64,000 nt of DNA from Bradyrhizobium zhengyangense. GTDB lineage: Bacteria; Pseudomonadota; Alphaproteobacteria; Rhizobiales; Xanthobacteraceae. The stretch covers positions 124,001 to 188,000 of the forward strand of contig NZ_JAKLUA010000006.1 in the NCBI RefSeq assembly GCF_022012435.1. Reading direction: 5' to 3'. Numbering within the stretch: position 1 is the stretch's first letter; every line of letters begins with the position of its first letter. The translations under genes were made by a program, and so were the position numbers. Shown here in pieces: positions 7,908-17,024 of the stretch. The notes beneath the pieces were generated by a model. That model was given only the letters and a program-made list of their open reading frames with translations. It made no database searches and was not told where the DNA came from.

Positions 7908-9440
7908 ATGATCCGCTCCTTCCTGACCGTCTCCACGGGAACATTGGCCTCGCGGCTGCTGGGCTTTGCGCGCGATTCCCTGATCGCGGCGCTGCTCGGC
8001 ACCGGCACTGTCGCGGATGCGTTTCTGGCCGCCTTCCAGCTCGTCAACGTGGTGCGGCGGCTGCTCAGCGAAGGGGCACTCAATGCCGCCCTGATCCCGG
8101 CCTGGCTGCGCGTCCGTGAGCGCGATGGCGAGGAAGCGGCGTCGGCCTTTGCGGGGCGGGTGCTCGGCACGGTGAGCGCATCCCTGATCGTGATCTCGAT
8201 CGGCATTGCGCTCATGATGCCGCTGATCATCATGATCATCGCACCGGGTTTCGTCGGCAGCGCCACGCTCGACCTCGCCGTCGAGAATGCGCGGCTGATG
8301 CTGCCTTATCTCGCCTTTGCGGGCCCGGTTACAGTGCTGATGGGTCTATTGAACGCGCAGGGGCGATTTGCACTCACGGCGTTCTCGCCCCTGCTGTTCA
8401 ACATCGCGCTGATTGCCGCCATCGCCGTGCTGCTGCTTTGGCACGCCGATGCGGCTCTTTCTGCATGGATGCTGGCTGCTACCGTCGGCATCGCCGGCCT
8501 GCTGCAACTTGTGATGCTGGGCTCGCAGCGAAGCGCGCGCCTGGCGACGCCGTTGCGTGCAAGCTTCGACAAGGAGATGCGCGGATTCTTCGCCAAGGCC
8601 ATTCCCGGCATGATCGCAAGCTCTGGCCCGCAATGGCTGATGGTATCAGGCGCGATCATCGCCTCCACGACGCCATCGGCCGTGTCCTGGCTCTATTTCG
8701 CCAACCGCCTGATCGAGCTGCCGCTCGGCATTGTCGGCGTCGCCATGGGCACGGTGCTGGTGCCGGAATTGACCCGTGCGGTCGGCAGCGGCGATCGCGA
8801 CGCGGTGGCGCATGCCGAATCGCGCGCGCTGGAGCTGGCGACCGGGCTCGCGCTGCCGGCCACGCTGGGCCTTGCCATTCTGGCAGAACCAATCGTGCGG
8901 CTGCTGTTCGAACATGGCGCCTTCGGCGCGGAGGACAGCACCGCAACGGCACACGCGTTGATGTGGCTGGCGCTGGGCCTGCCGGCGCATGTGCTGATCA
9001 AGGCGCTGTCGCCGGCCTTTTTCGCACGCAGCGACACGATGACGCCGCTGCTGGCGACGGCCAAGGGCCTTGTGGTCGCAATGGCCCTCGCCGTCCTGCT
9101 CGGGCATTTCTTCGGCGCAAGCGGAATCGCCGCCAGCATCGCGGCCGGCGCCTGGAGCAGCGCCGTCTCGCTGCTCCGGAAAGGCACCAGCGAATTCGGC
9201 TTCTCGGTGGACACATCAGCCCGCAAGCGGCTGCCGCGGATCGTGCTTGCCGCGACCGCCATGGGCGCCCTGCTCTGGCTGACCACAAGTCTGATGCCGG
9301 CTGAGGCCCATGGCCTCATTCGCTTTATTGTGCTGGGCCTTCAGATTGCGGCCGGGATCGCCGTCTACGGCCTGCTCCTGCAAATCCTCGGCGCGGCCTC
9401 CTGGCGCGAGGCGGCGGCCGCCCTGAAGCGGCCCGGCTGA
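7908..9440 (+). CDS. murJ: Lipid II flippase MurJ (MviN)
   Basis: Inner-membrane flippase moving lipid-linked peptidoglycan precursor to the periplasm. The 510-residue protein is almost entirely hydrophobic with about 14 predicted membrane segments. Its N-terminus carries the MurJ signature SRLLGFARDSLIAALLGTG with the conserved arginine, followed by ADAFLAAFQLVNVVRRLLSEGALNAALIP. The GAFGAEDS segment after the FEHG motif is also typical of MviN proteins. The ATG at 7908 immediately precedes the conserved first helix. trpS follows after 81 bp, as often seen in this bacterial group. Confidence 0.93.
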   Translation: MIRSFLTVSTGTLASRLLGFARDSLIAALLGTGTVADAFLAAFQLVNVVRRLLSEGALNAALIPAWLRVRERDGEEAASAFAGRVLGTVSASLIVISIGIALMMPLIIMIIAPGFVGSATLDLAVENARLMLPYLAFAGPVTVLMGLLNAQGRFALTAFSPLLFNIALIAAIAVLLLWHADAALSAWMLAATVGIAGLLQLVMLGSQRSARLATPLRASFDKEMRGFFAKAIPGMIASSGPQWLMVSGAIIASTTPSAVSWLYFANRLIELPLGIVGVAMGTVLVPELTRAVGSGDRDAVAHAESRALELATGLALPATLGLAILAEPIVRLLFEHGAFGAEDSTATAHALMWLALGLPAHVLIKALSPAFFARSDTMTPLLATAKGLVVAMALAVLLGHFFGASGIAASIAAGAWSSAVSLLRKGTSEFGFSVDTSARKRLPRIVLAATAMGALLWLTTSLMPAEAHGLIRFIVLGLQIAAGIAVYGLLLQILGAASWREAAAALKRPG

Positions 9441-9521
9441 ATAGGTCCCGCTGCGAAATGCCCTTGACGGGGCAGCCCCGCTGTTGGAAACGACGGCCGA
9501 CCACCTAAGAGAAGGCGTGCC

Positions 9522-10574
9522 ATGCCATTCGTTGAACGGGTTTTTTCGGGCGTCCAGCCGACGGGCAATCTGCACCTCGGCAACTACCTCGGCGCGATCG
9601 TCAACTTCGTGAAGATGCAGGAAACCCACAACTGCATCTATTGCGTCGTCGACATGCACGCGATCACCCAAGGCCTGGATGTCTGGGGCGGACCGGTCGA
9701 GCTCGCGCGCAACACCCGCGAGGTGACCGCGGCGTTCATCGCCGCCGGCATCGATCCGAAGAAGCACATCGTGTTCAACCAGAGCCAGGTCTCCGGCCAT
9801 GCCGAGCTTGCCTGGATCTTCAACTGCGTCGCGCGCATGGGCTGGCTCGGCCGCATGACCCAGTTCAAGGAGAAGGCCGGCAAGGACCGCGAGAACGCCT
9901 CGGTCGGGCTGTTCGATTATCCCGTGTTGATGGCCGCCGACATCCTGCTCTACCGCGCCACCCATGTTCCCGTGGGCGAGGACCAAAAGCAGCATCTCGA
10001 GCTCTCGCGCGACATCGCGCAGAAGTTCAACAATGATTTCGGCGATTCCATTCGCGCCCAGGGCACCAATGACGGCCTGTTCTTCCCGCTGCCGGAACCC
10101 TTCATCACCGGCCCGGCGACGCGCGTGATGAGCTTGCGCGACGGTACCAAGAAGATGTCGAAGTCGGATGCGTCGGACAATTCGCGCATCAACCTGACCG
10201 ACGACGCCGACACTATCGCGCAGAAGATCCGCAAGGCGAAGACCGACCCGGAGCCGTTGCCGAGTGAAGAGAAGGGCCTGGAAGCGCGCCCCGAGGCGGA
10301 CAATCTCGTCGGCATTTTCGCGGCCCTCTCCGATCGCTCCAAGGCCGACGTGCTCCGCGAGTTCGGCGGCGGGCAGTTCTCCAGCTTCAAGAACGCGCTG
10401 GCCGAGCTGTGCGTCAGCAAGCTCGCACCGATCGCCGGCGAGATGAAGCGCCTGGTTGCGGACCCCGGCCACATCGACGCCATCCTGAACGATGGTTCCG
10501 ACCGGGCTCGCGCCATCGCCGAGGAGACCATGAAGCTCTCCAAGGACATCGTCGGCTTCATCCGCCGGCGCTGA
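9522..10574 (+). CDS. trpS: Tryptophanyl-tRNA synthetase
   Basis: Charges tRNA-Trp with tryptophan. The 350-residue class I synthetase shows the HIGH-equivalent in PTGNLHLGNYLGA near residue 12-24 and KKMSKSDASD near residue 210, the ATP-binding loop. The LMAADILLYRATHVPVGEDQKQH block is the TrpS-specific tryptophan-binding region. The ATG at 9522 follows an AAGAGAAGG leader. It is downstream of and probably co-transcribed with murJ. Nothing unusual is seen. Confidence 0.96.
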   Translation: MPFVERVFSGVQPTGNLHLGNYLGAIVNFVKMQETHNCIYCVVDMHAITQGLDVWGGPVELARNTREVTAAFIAAGIDPKKHIVFNQSQVSGHAELAWIFNCVARMGWLGRMTQFKEKAGKDRENASVGLFDYPVLMAADILLYRATHVPVGEDQKQHLELSRDIAQKFNNDFGDSIRAQGTNDGLFFPLPEPFITGPATRVMSLRDGTKKMSKSDASDNSRINLTDDADTIAQKIRKAKTDPEPLPSEEKGLEARPEADNLVGIFAALSDRSKADVLREFGGGQFSSFKNALAELCVSKLAPIAGEMKRLVADPGHIDAILNDGSDRARAIAEETMKLSKDIVGFIRRR

Positions 10575-10580
10575 CCCTGG

Positions 10581-10620
10581 CTTACCCTCCCCCTCCAGGC
10601 CCCTTGTGGGGGAGGGTAAG
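10581..10620. terminator. Perfect inverted repeat after trpS
   Basis: Arms CTTACCCTCCCCC (10581-10593) and GGGGGAGGGTAAG (10608-10620) match over 13 bp with a 14-nt loop, starting 6 bp after trpS stops. There is no T-run. This CCCTCCCC-type palindrome is a frequent dispersed element in bradyrhizobia and may serve as a terminator or mRNA 3' end protector. Confidence 0.65.
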
Positions 10621-10747
10621 CTGGCACCTAACCCGTTGATATGGCGGCGGAACTCCCTCACCGCCCCTTGATCGTGCGTTCTCCGTCGCCATCTGCTAGG
10701 GAAGAGGCCACGCGCCGGCCTTGAACCGGCGACGTCTGGAGAAAACC

Positions 10748-11317
10748 ATGTTCATTCAAACCGAAGCCACCCCCAATCCCGCCACGCTGAAGTTCATTCC
10801 CGGCCGCGTCGTTTCCGACGGCAACCCGATGGAGTTTGCGAGCCGCGAAGCCGCAACCCGTTCGCCGCTCGCGGAAAAGTTGTTCGAAGTGCCCGGCGTT
10901 ACCGGCGTGTTCTACGGATCGGATTTCATCACCGTCACCAAGGCGAACGGTGAATGGCAGCAGCTCAAGCCCGCGATCCTGGGTGCCATCATGGAGCACT
11001 ACATGTCCGGCGCGCCGCTGCTCGCCGACGGCGCGGCTGCGAGCGATGTCGATCTCGACGACGAGGACGAGTTCTTCGACGAGGCCGATGCCGAGACGGT
11101 CGACATGATCAAGGATTTGATCGAGACGCGGGTGCGGCCGGCGGTCGCCAATGACGGCGGCGACATCACCTTCCGCGGTTTCAAGGACGGGATCGTCTAT
11201 CTCAACATGAAGGGCGCCTGCTCGGGCTGCCCGTCATCAACCGCAACGCTCCAGCACGGCATCCAGAATTTGCTGAAGCACTTCGTGCCTGACGTGGTCG
11301 AAGTCCGGCCGATGTGA
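10748..11317 (+). CDS. NifU-like Fe-S cluster scaffold / carrier (Nfu type)
   Basis: Delivers or assembles Fe-S clusters on client proteins. The 189-residue protein has an N-terminal Nfu_N domain (FIQTEATPNPATLKFIPGR, residues 2-20) and a C-terminal NifU domain with the cluster-ligating CSGC motif in MKGACSGCPSSTATLQ. The two are joined by an acidic linker (residues about 100-112, DVDLDDEDEFFDEAD). This arrangement is the alphaproteobacterial and mitochondrial NFU1 type, not the NifU of nitrogenase maturation. The ATG at 10748 follows GGAGAAAACC; an upstream frame extension is not conserved. Confidence 0.92.
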   Translation: MFIQTEATPNPATLKFIPGRVVSDGNPMEFASREAATRSPLAEKLFEVPGVTGVFYGSDFITVTKANGEWQQLKPAILGAIMEHYMSGAPLLADGAAASDVDLDDEDEFFDEADAETVDMIKDLIETRVRPAVANDGGDITFRGFKDGIVYLNMKGACSGCPSSTATLQHGIQNLLKHFVPDVVEVRPM

Positions 11318-11326
11318 CGACGTCGT

Positions 11327-11409
11327 CGTCATTTCGGGGCGGTCCGTAGGACCGAACCCGGAATCTCGAGTTTCCGGGTCTGGTGCTAACGCACCATCCC
11401 GGAATGACG
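11327..11409. repeat. Dispersed palindromic repeat of a second family
   Basis: An 83-bp element opening CGTCATTTCGGGGCGG and closing CCGGAATGACG, with inner arms GAACCCGGAATCTCGAG and TTTCCGGGTCTGG plus the short hairpin GGTCCGTAGGACC. It follows nfu by 10 bp. The region up to tsaB (11430-11505) also contains partly complementary copies of GCGAATGG / CCATTCGC. Such elements are frequent non-coding repeats in bradyrhizobia. Confidence 0.7.
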
Positions 11410-11507
11410 GCTCTTGTAACCGGTGGGCGGATGGTGAGTAGCGAATGGCGAATGGCATTCCGATCGGATAGACTGCCCACCATTCGCCACCTACCATTCG
11501 CTTTTTC

Positions 11508-12203
11508 ATGCTGATCCTTGCCATCGATACCGCGCTGGAGGCGTGCGCGGCCGCCGTGCTCGATACCGACGCCGGCGAGCTCCTTGCGCAGGAGCAATCG
11601 CTCATGAAGCGCGGCCACGCCGAGGCGCTGATGCCGATGATCGCGCGCGTCATGCAATCGGCCGGTCTCGCGTTCACGGCGCTCGACCGCATCGCTGTGA
11701 CGGTCGGTCCCGGGAGCTTCACCGGCTTGCGCGTCGGCATTTCAGCAGCACGCGGTCTTGCGCTCGCAGCCAAGCGGCCGGCGGTGGGCCTCACGACACT
11801 CTCCGCGTATGCGGCCCCCATCGTTGGCCGGAGCGGTTCGGCGCCGGTGATCTCGGCGATCGATGCGCGGCACGACCACGTCTATTTCCAGATCGTCGCC
11901 GGCGACGGCAGTCAGCTGGTGCAGCCAGGCATCGCCCCCATCGACGAGGCGATCGCAGCTTCGCAGTTCGGCGCGCCGCATCTGGTCGGCAATGCCGCCA
12001 GGATTCTTGCCGAGCGCTGGCCGAAGGATGTGCCACAACCTGTTACTTTCGACGCACTGCCCGCACCCGACATCAGCTGGGTCGCATGGCTCGGCGCCGC
12101 GGCCAATCCCGACACCAATCCGGCGCGGCCATTCTATTTAAAGGCGCCCGATGCAAAGCCGGCCGCATTGCCGCCGCTCGCACACGCCGCAAGCTCATCA
12201 TGA
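11508..12203 (+). CDS. tsaB: tRNA threonylcarbamoyladenosine biosynthesis protein TsaB
   Basis: Non-catalytic partner of TsaD in the complex that makes t6A37 in ANN-decoding tRNAs. The 231-residue protein begins LILAIDTALEACAAAVLDTD, the ASKHA fold first strand, and has the conserved VTVGPGSFTGLRVGISAARG segment at about residues 63-82. It overlaps rimI by 4 bp (ATGA), the common tsaB-rimI pairing. The TsaE partner of the same pathway is encoded at the other end of the window, fused to a sugar kinase domain. Confidence 0.92.
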   Translation: MLILAIDTALEACAAAVLDTDAGELLAQEQSLMKRGHAEALMPMIARVMQSAGLAFTALDRIAVTVGPGSFTGLRVGISAARGLALAAKRPAVGLTTLSAYAAPIVGRSGSAPVISAIDARHDHVYFQIVAGDGSQLVQPGIAPIDEAIAASQFGAPHLVGNAARILAERWPKDVPQPVTFDALPAPDISWVAWLGAAANPDTNPARPFYLKAPDAKPAALPPLAHAASSS

Positions 12204-12682
12204 GCTGGTTTTCGGATTGGTGGCGCGGCGGCACGGCCGCCGTCGAGCCGGTGTCGGCGCGCGACGCGGCACGGCTGGCGCAGCTTCACGGCACTTCTTT
12301 CGCGCATGGCTGGGGCGAGAGCGAGTTCGAGACCATGCTCAGCGAGCGCAACACGCTCGTCCACCGCTTGCGCCTCGGCCGCAAAATCATCGGCTTCGCG
12401 GTGTCGCGGATCGGCGCGGACGAGGCCGAGATCCTCTCGGTCGCGGTCGATCTGTCCTACCGCGGCCGCGGCCTCTCCCGCGCGCTGCTGATGACCCATC
12501 TCGGTCACCTCGCAGGGCGTGGCGTGCGCACAATCTTTCTGGAGGTCGAGGAGAACAACCAGCCCGCACGACGGCTCTATGACCGGGCCGGATTCGTGGT
12601 GGTCGGACGCCGCGAACGCTACTATAAGCAGGCCAACGGGGAACAATTGAACGCACTTCTGATGCGACGTGACTTGTCGTAA
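12200..12682 (+). CDS. rimI: Ribosomal-protein-alanine N-acetyltransferase-like GNAT protein
   Basis: A 160-residue GNAT acetyltransferase; the family member RimI acetylates the N-terminal alanine of ribosomal protein S18. The acetyl-CoA loop is in YRGRGLSRALL, preceded by the AEILSVAVDLS strand, and FLEVEENNQPARRLYDRAGF is the C-terminal RimI signature. The start ATG at 12200 overlaps the tsaB stop, so translation is probably coupled. An N-terminal WFSDWWRGG extension precedes the fold. Neighbourhood supports RimI over a generic GNAT, though substrate is inferred. Confidence 0.85.
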   Translation: MSWFSDWWRGGTAAVEPVSARDAARLAQLHGTSFAHGWGESEFETMLSERNTLVHRLRLGRKIIGFAVSRIGADEAEILSVAVDLSYRGRGLSRALLMTHLGHLAGRGVRTIFLEVEENNQPARRLYDRAGFVVVGRRERYYKQANGEQLNALLMRRDLS

Positions 12683-12687
12683 CATTG

Positions 12688-13176
12688 ATGGCAGAAAGCG
12701 CCCCGTCAGGCGGATACGATATGACCGGACTCAAACCTTCTTCGGCATCCAAGACAACCGGCATCGAGGCGCGCTGTGCCGCCACCGGCATGCGCATGAC
12801 CGAGCAGCGCCGCGTGATCGCGCGCGTCCTTGCGGAAGCGGTCGATCACCCCGACGTCGAGGAATTGTACCGGCGCTGTGTCGCCGTCGACGACAAGATT
12901 TCGATCTCGACCGTCTATCGCACCGTCAAGCTGTTCGAGGATGCCGGCATCATCGAGCGCCACGATTTCCGCGAGGGCCGCGCGCGCTACGAGACGATGC
13001 GCGACAGCCATCACGACCATCTCATCAACCTGCGCGACGGCAAAGTGATCGAGTTCACCTCCGAAGAGATCGAGAAGCTGCAGGCGGAGATCGCCCGCAA
13101 GCTCGGCTACAAGCTGGTCGATCACAGGCTCGAGCTCTATTGCGTCCCGCTCGACGACGACAAACCGACGTCCTAG
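12688..13176 (+). CDS. fur: Ferric uptake regulator, Fur family
   Basis: Metal-responsive DNA-binding repressor. The product (162 aa from ATG 12688; 151 aa if the ATG at 12721, behind AGGCGGA, is used) shows a winged helix with ISISTVYRTVKLFEDAGIIERHDF and a metal/dimerisation part with DSHHDHLINLRDGKVIEF. The HHDH cluster is the Fur metal site, but the CxxC zinc motifs of enterobacterial Fur are missing, as in other alphaproteobacterial Fur/Mur proteins. In B. japonicum, Fur represses irr, and an irr gene with a matching operator is in this window. The next gene, a phosphatase, starts 5 bp after the stop. Confidence 0.88.
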   Translation: MAESAPSGGYDMTGLKPSSASKTTGIEARCAATGMRMTEQRRVIARVLAEAVDHPDVEELYRRCVAVDDKISISTVYRTVKLFEDAGIIERHDFREGRARYETMRDSHHDHLINLRDGKVIEFTSEEIEKLQAEIARKLGYKLVDHRLELYCVPLDDDKPTS

Positions 13177-13181
13177 GTCTC

Positions 13182-13862
13182 GTGCCAATAGATCTCATCA
13201 TTTTCGATTGCGACGGCGTCCTCGTGGACAGCGAGTTGATCTCCTGTCGCGCGCATGCGGATGTGCTGACCCGGCACGGCTATCCGATCACGTCGGAGCA
13301 GGTGTCCGCACGCTTCCTCGGCCGCTCGACAAAACAGGCCAATCTCGAGATCGAAAGTGAGCTCGGCCGCAAGCTGCCCGAGGCCTATCACGGCGATCTC
13401 CAGGACGAGCTGTTTCGCGCCTTCGAAGCCGACCTCGAAGCGATCCGCGGCATCCACGACGTCCTCGATGTCGTGACGCAACGTGTCTGCGTTGCCTCGA
13501 GCGGTACGCATCCGCGCATGCAAGTGAGTCTCGGAAGCACGGGACTCTATGAACGCTTCGCGCCGAATATCTTCTCGTCCTCGCAGGTGGCGAACGGCAA
13601 GCCGGCACCGGACCTGTTCCTGTTCGCAGCCAAGCAGATGGGCGTGCCGCCGGAGCGCTGCATCGTGATCGAGGACAGCCTTGCCGGCATTGCCGGCGCG
13701 CGAGCGGCCGGGATGAAAGTGTTCGGCTTTTACGGTGGCAGCCATTGCGCCGACGGCCATGCCGAGACCCTGCGCCAGGCCGGCGCCGACCTGACCTTTG
13801 CCGACATGCATCAATTACCGGAGCTGGTCCGGCGGGTCGCGGCTGACGCCCTGGCGGGCTAA
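13182..13862 (+). CDS. HAD-superfamily phosphatase
   Basis: A 226-residue haloacid dehalogenase-like hydrolase, beta-phosphoglucomutase/phosphatase subgroup. Motif I is IIFDCDGVLVDSE (residues about 5-17) with the nucleophile and acid aspartates; motif II is CVASSGTHPRM; the lysine is in ANGKPAPDLF; motif IV is CIVIEDSLAGIAGARAAGM. It uses GTG at 13182, giving VPIDLIIFD right at the fold start. It follows fur by 5 bp and precedes miaB by 128 bp. Substrate is unknown; sugar phosphates or phosphoglycolate are typical of relatives. Confidence 0.88.
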   Translation: MPIDLIIFDCDGVLVDSELISCRAHADVLTRHGYPITSEQVSARFLGRSTKQANLEIESELGRKLPEAYHGDLQDELFRAFEADLEAIRGIHDVLDVVTQRVCVASSGTHPRMQVSLGSTGLYERFAPNIFSSSQVANGKPAPDLFLFAAKQMGVPPERCIVIEDSLAGIAGARAAGMKVFGFYGGSHCADGHAETLRQAGADLTFADMHQLPELVRRVAADALAG

Positions 13863-13990
13863 ATCCGGCGCCAAAACTCGCGATTCCGCACGTCACCGCC
13901 CGGAATGGCTCCTTTCGTCCCTCAATCGCTGGATTTTCGGCCCCTCAGCCTATATCTGAGGGCCGTCCTCCACCGCCATTTTCGGGTTCC

Positions 13991-15388
13991 ATGACGCCGC
14001 CGCGCAAGCTGCACATCAAATCATATGGCTGCCAGATGAACGTCTACGATGCCCAGCGCATGGTGGACACGCTGGCTCCGGAAGGATTCGTGGAGACTGA
14101 GAGCGCCGAGGACGCGGACCTCGTCATCCTCAACACCTGCCACATCCGCGAGAAGGCCTCTGAAAAGGTCTATTCCGAGCTCGGCCGACTGCGCGTCGCC
14201 AAGGACGAGGCCGCGCGCGAGGGTCGCGCCATGCAGATCGCCGTTGCAGGCTGCGTCGCGCAGGCCGAAGGCGAGGAGATCGTGCGCCGCGCGCCAACGG
14301 TCGACGTCGTGGTGGGACCGCAGAGCTATCATCATCTGCCCGAGTTGTTGAAGCGCGCCGGCAACGAAGGCCGCGCGATCGAGACCGAGTTTCCCGCCGC
14401 CGACAAGTTCGGCTTCCTGGCCCAGCCCAAGCCCGACGCGATCCGCGCACGCGGCATTTCGGCCTTTGTCACGGTGCAGGAAGGCTGCGACAAGTTCTGC
14501 ACCTTCTGCGTCGTGCCCTATACGCGCGGCTCGGAAGTCTCGCGCCCCGTGGCGAAGATTGTCGACGACGTGAAGCGGCTCGCCGACAATGGCGTGCGCG
14601 AGCTGACGCTGATCGGACAGAACGTCAACGCCTATCATGGCGAGGGACCGGACGGGAAAACCTGGGGTCTTGGCCGATTGCTCGAACATTTGGCGACCGT
14701 TCCAGGCATCGCCCGGCTGCGCTATTCGACCAGCCATCCCCGCGATGTCGATGACAGTTTGATTGCAGCCCATCGCGATCTCGATGCCTTGATGCCGTTC
14801 GTGCATCTGCCGGTGCAGTCGGGCTCGGACCGGATTCTCGCCGCCATGAACCGGAAACATACCGCCGATGATTATCGACGAGTCATCGACCGTTTCCGCG
14901 CCGCGCGCCAAGACATTGCTTTTTCATCAGATTTTATCGTCGGCTTCCCCGGCGAGAGCGAGCAAGATTTTCTCGCCACCCTCGCGCTTGTCACGCAAAT
15001 CGGCTACGCTGCGGCGTATTCGTTCAAATACTCCGCCCGGCCGGGAACGCCGGCCGCGGATATGCAGGAGACGGTGTCCCCCGCCGAGATGGACCAGCGA
15101 TTGGAGCGGCTCCAGGAATTGATCGACAGCCAGCAATCGGCCTTCAACAAGGCTGCGGTTGGCTCAACGGTCGACGTGCTGTTCGAACGTCCGGCGCGCA
15201 AGGACGGCCAGATCGTCGGCCGCACCGCCTTCCTCCAGCCCGCGCATGTGATGGCCTCGCCTGACATCATCGGACAAATCCTGCCGGTCAGGATCGACAG
15301 CCTCGAGCGCTACAGCTTCCTCGGCGAGCTCACCACGCCACGCAATGTGCGCGCGCCCGCTTTATCATCCATCGCCAGTGGAGCCTGA
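13991..15388 (+). CDS. miaB: tRNA-2-methylthio-N6-isopentenyladenosine synthase MiaB
   Basis: Radical-SAM methylthiotransferase converting i6A37 to ms2i6A37 in tRNA. The 465-residue protein has three expected parts. The N-terminal UPF0004 domain has cluster cysteines in YGCQMN, NTCHIREKA and VAGCVAQ. The radical SAM core has CDKFCTFCVVPYTRG (CxxxCxxC). A C-terminal TRAM-like domain follows. All six cluster cysteines are present. The ATG at 13991 lies directly before the conserved KLHIKSYGCQMN. A hairpin-forming palindrome (13939-13964) sits in the 128-bp gap upstream. phoH follows 4 bp downstream, suggesting one transcript with phoH-ybeY. Confidence 0.96.
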   Translation: MTPPRKLHIKSYGCQMNVYDAQRMVDTLAPEGFVETESAEDADLVILNTCHIREKASEKVYSELGRLRVAKDEAAREGRAMQIAVAGCVAQAEGEEIVRRAPTVDVVVGPQSYHHLPELLKRAGNEGRAIETEFPAADKFGFLAQPKPDAIRARGISAFVTVQEGCDKFCTFCVVPYTRGSEVSRPVAKIVDDVKRLADNGVRELTLIGQNVNAYHGEGPDGKTWGLGRLLEHLATVPGIARLRYSTSHPRDVDDSLIAAHRDLDALMPFVHLPVQSGSDRILAAMNRKHTADDYRRVIDRFRAARQDIAFSSDFIVGFPGESEQDFLATLALVTQIGYAAAYSFKYSARPGTPAADMQETVSPAEMDQRLERLQELIDSQQSAFNKAAVGSTVDVLFERPARKDGQIVGRTAFLQPAHVMASPDIIGQILPVRIDSLERYSFLGELTTPRNVRAPALSSIASGA

Positions 15389-15392
15389 ACCC

Positions 15393-16451
15393 TTGCCAAA
15401 AAGCGCATCGGATTCGTCTTCTATCGCTCCCAGCCGCAAATTTGACCGCGACATGCAAGTTCCGCCCGAGACCCAGGTCGTCATCGACTTCGACGACAAC
15501 CGCGCCGCATCCGCGCTCGTCGGCCCCTACGGCCAGAACCTGGCGCAGATCGAGCGCCGGCTCGGCGTCGTCGTGGACTCCAAGGGCAACCACATCACCA
15601 TTGGCGGCACGCGCGACGGCTGCGATGCGGCGCGCCGCGTACTGGAGACGCTCTATGCCCACGCGGTGAAGGGGCAGGACGTCGACCAGGGCGAAGTCGA
15701 AGGCGCAATCCGTGCGGTCATCGCGCAAGGCTCCCTGTTCGAGTTCGACGCCAAGTCGGCCAAGTCGACCTTCGACAGCATCAATTTGCGCAAGCGCCCG
15801 GTGCGCGCGCGCACGGCTGCGCAGGACTCCTACATCCGCGCGCTGAAGCGCCATGAACTGGTGTTCGGCATCGGCCCCGCCGGCACGGGCAAGACCTGGC
15901 TCGCGGTCGCGCATGCCGCGCAATTGTTCGAGCGCAAGGAGGTCGACAAGATCATCCTGTCGCGTCCGGCGGTCGAAGCCGGCGAGCGGCTCGGGTTCTT
16001 GCCCGGCGATCTCCGCGAGAAGGTCGATCCGTATCTGCGTCCGATCTACGACGCGCTCTATGACCTCATGGACGCGCGCATCGTCGAGCGCGCGCTGCAA
16101 ACCGGTGAGATCGAGATCGCGCCGCTCGCCTTCATGCGCGGCCGCACGCTGACCAACGCCGCGATCATCCTGGACGAGGCGCAGAACACTACATCGATGC
16201 AGATGAAGATGTTCCTCACGCGTTTGGGCGAGAACAGCCGCATGATCGTCACGGGCGATCCCTCGCAGATCGATTTGCCGAACGGCCAGACCTCGGGTCT
16301 TGCCGAGGCGACGCGTCTGCTTGATGGCGTCGAAGGCATCGCGCAAGTTCATTTCAAGGCCGAGGACGTGATCCGCCACGAGCTCGTGGCACGAATCGTC
16401 GCTGCCTATGAAGGCTCGCCGCAGCGGCCGCCCGCCGGCAACAAATCCTGA
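15393..16451 (+). CDS. phoH: PhoH family ATPase
   Basis: A 352-residue P-loop ATPase usually encoded with ybeY and thought to act in RNA metabolism or ribosome quality control. An N-terminal KH-like part (VVIDFDDNRAASALVGPYG) precedes the PhoH core with Walker A GIGPAGTGKTWLA, SRPAVEAGERLGFLPGD and Walker B NAAIILDEAQNTT. The likely start is TTG 15393 (LPKSASD), with GGAG upstream; an ATG 60 bases further in (MQVPPETQ) is the alternative. It sits 4 bp after miaB and is followed after 62 bp by ybeY, the conserved miaB-phoH-ybeY-corC-lnt order. Confidence 0.9.
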   Translation: MPKSASDSSSIAPSRKFDRDMQVPPETQVVIDFDDNRAASALVGPYGQNLAQIERRLGVVVDSKGNHITIGGTRDGCDAARRVLETLYAHAVKGQDVDQGEVEGAIRAVIAQGSLFEFDAKSAKSTFDSINLRKRPVRARTAAQDSYIRALKRHELVFGIGPAGTGKTWLAVAHAAQLFERKEVDKIILSRPAVEAGERLGFLPGDLREKVDPYLRPIYDALYDLMDARIVERALQTGEIEIAPLAFMRGRTLTNAAIILDEAQNTTSMQMKMFLTRLGENSRMIVTGDPSQIDLPNGQTSGLAEATRLLDGVEGIAQVHFKAEDVIRHELVARIVAAYEGSPQRPPAGNKS

Positions 16452-16513
16452 CGAGACAACAGCGGGACCAAGCGGGCGCGCTGACGCAGCGCCTTATCGT
16501 TCCGAACAAAGCC

Positions 16514-17023
16514 ATGTCACATCCCAACCTTCCCATTACCGAGGTCCTCGTCGTCGCCGATTGCTGGCAGAGCGAGCCTGACGCCGAAGCGGTGATTCAG
16601 CGTGCCGTTGCGGCTGCCGCCGAATCCGTCGACGAAGACGTCGCGGACGCAGAAGTCGCCGTGATGCTGACCGATGATGCCGGCATCCGCACGCTCAACA
16701 GCAACTGGCGCGGCATGGACAAGCCGACCAATGTGCTGTCGTTTCCCGCGCTCCAGCCCGAAGGCGAGTGGAAACGGGGCGATGCGCCGCGCATGCTCGG
16801 CGACATCGCGATCGCCTTTGAGACCATGCGGCGCGAGGCGGACGAGGAACACAAGCCGTTCGAACATCATTTGAGCCATCTCGCCGTGCATGGATTCCTG
16901 CACCTGATCGGCTACGATCACGAGAACGACGGCGACGCGGAAGAAATGGAAGCGCTCGAAACCGAGATCCTGGCTCATCTCGGCATCCCCGACCCCTATG
17001 CAGACCGCGCGGGGACGCATTGA
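16514..17023 (+). CDS. ybeY: Endoribonuclease YbeY (16S rRNA maturation)
   Basis: Zinc-dependent endoribonuclease needed for 16S rRNA 3'-end maturation and ribosome quality control. The 169-residue product contains the signature HLAVHGFLHLIGYDH near residue 120-134, the H-x3-H-x5-H zinc ligands, plus the upstream NWRGMDKPTNVLSFP strand. The order with phoH before and corC after is the standard one. The stop overlaps nothing; corC starts 1 bp later. Confidence 0.95.
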   Translation: MSHPNLPITEVLVVADCWQSEPDAEAVIQRAVAAAAESVDEDVADAEVAVMLTDDAGIRTLNSNWRGMDKPTNVLSFPALQPEGEWKRGDAPRMLGDIAIAFETMRREADEEHKPFEHHLSHLAVHGFLHLIGYDHENDGDAEEMEALETEILAHLGIPDPYADRAGTH

Positions 17024-17024
17024 G

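Noticed and set aside
11420..11507. Riboswitch-like structure before tsaB
   Set aside because: The partly complementary GCGAATGG segments look like another dispersed repeat rather than a known riboswitch class.
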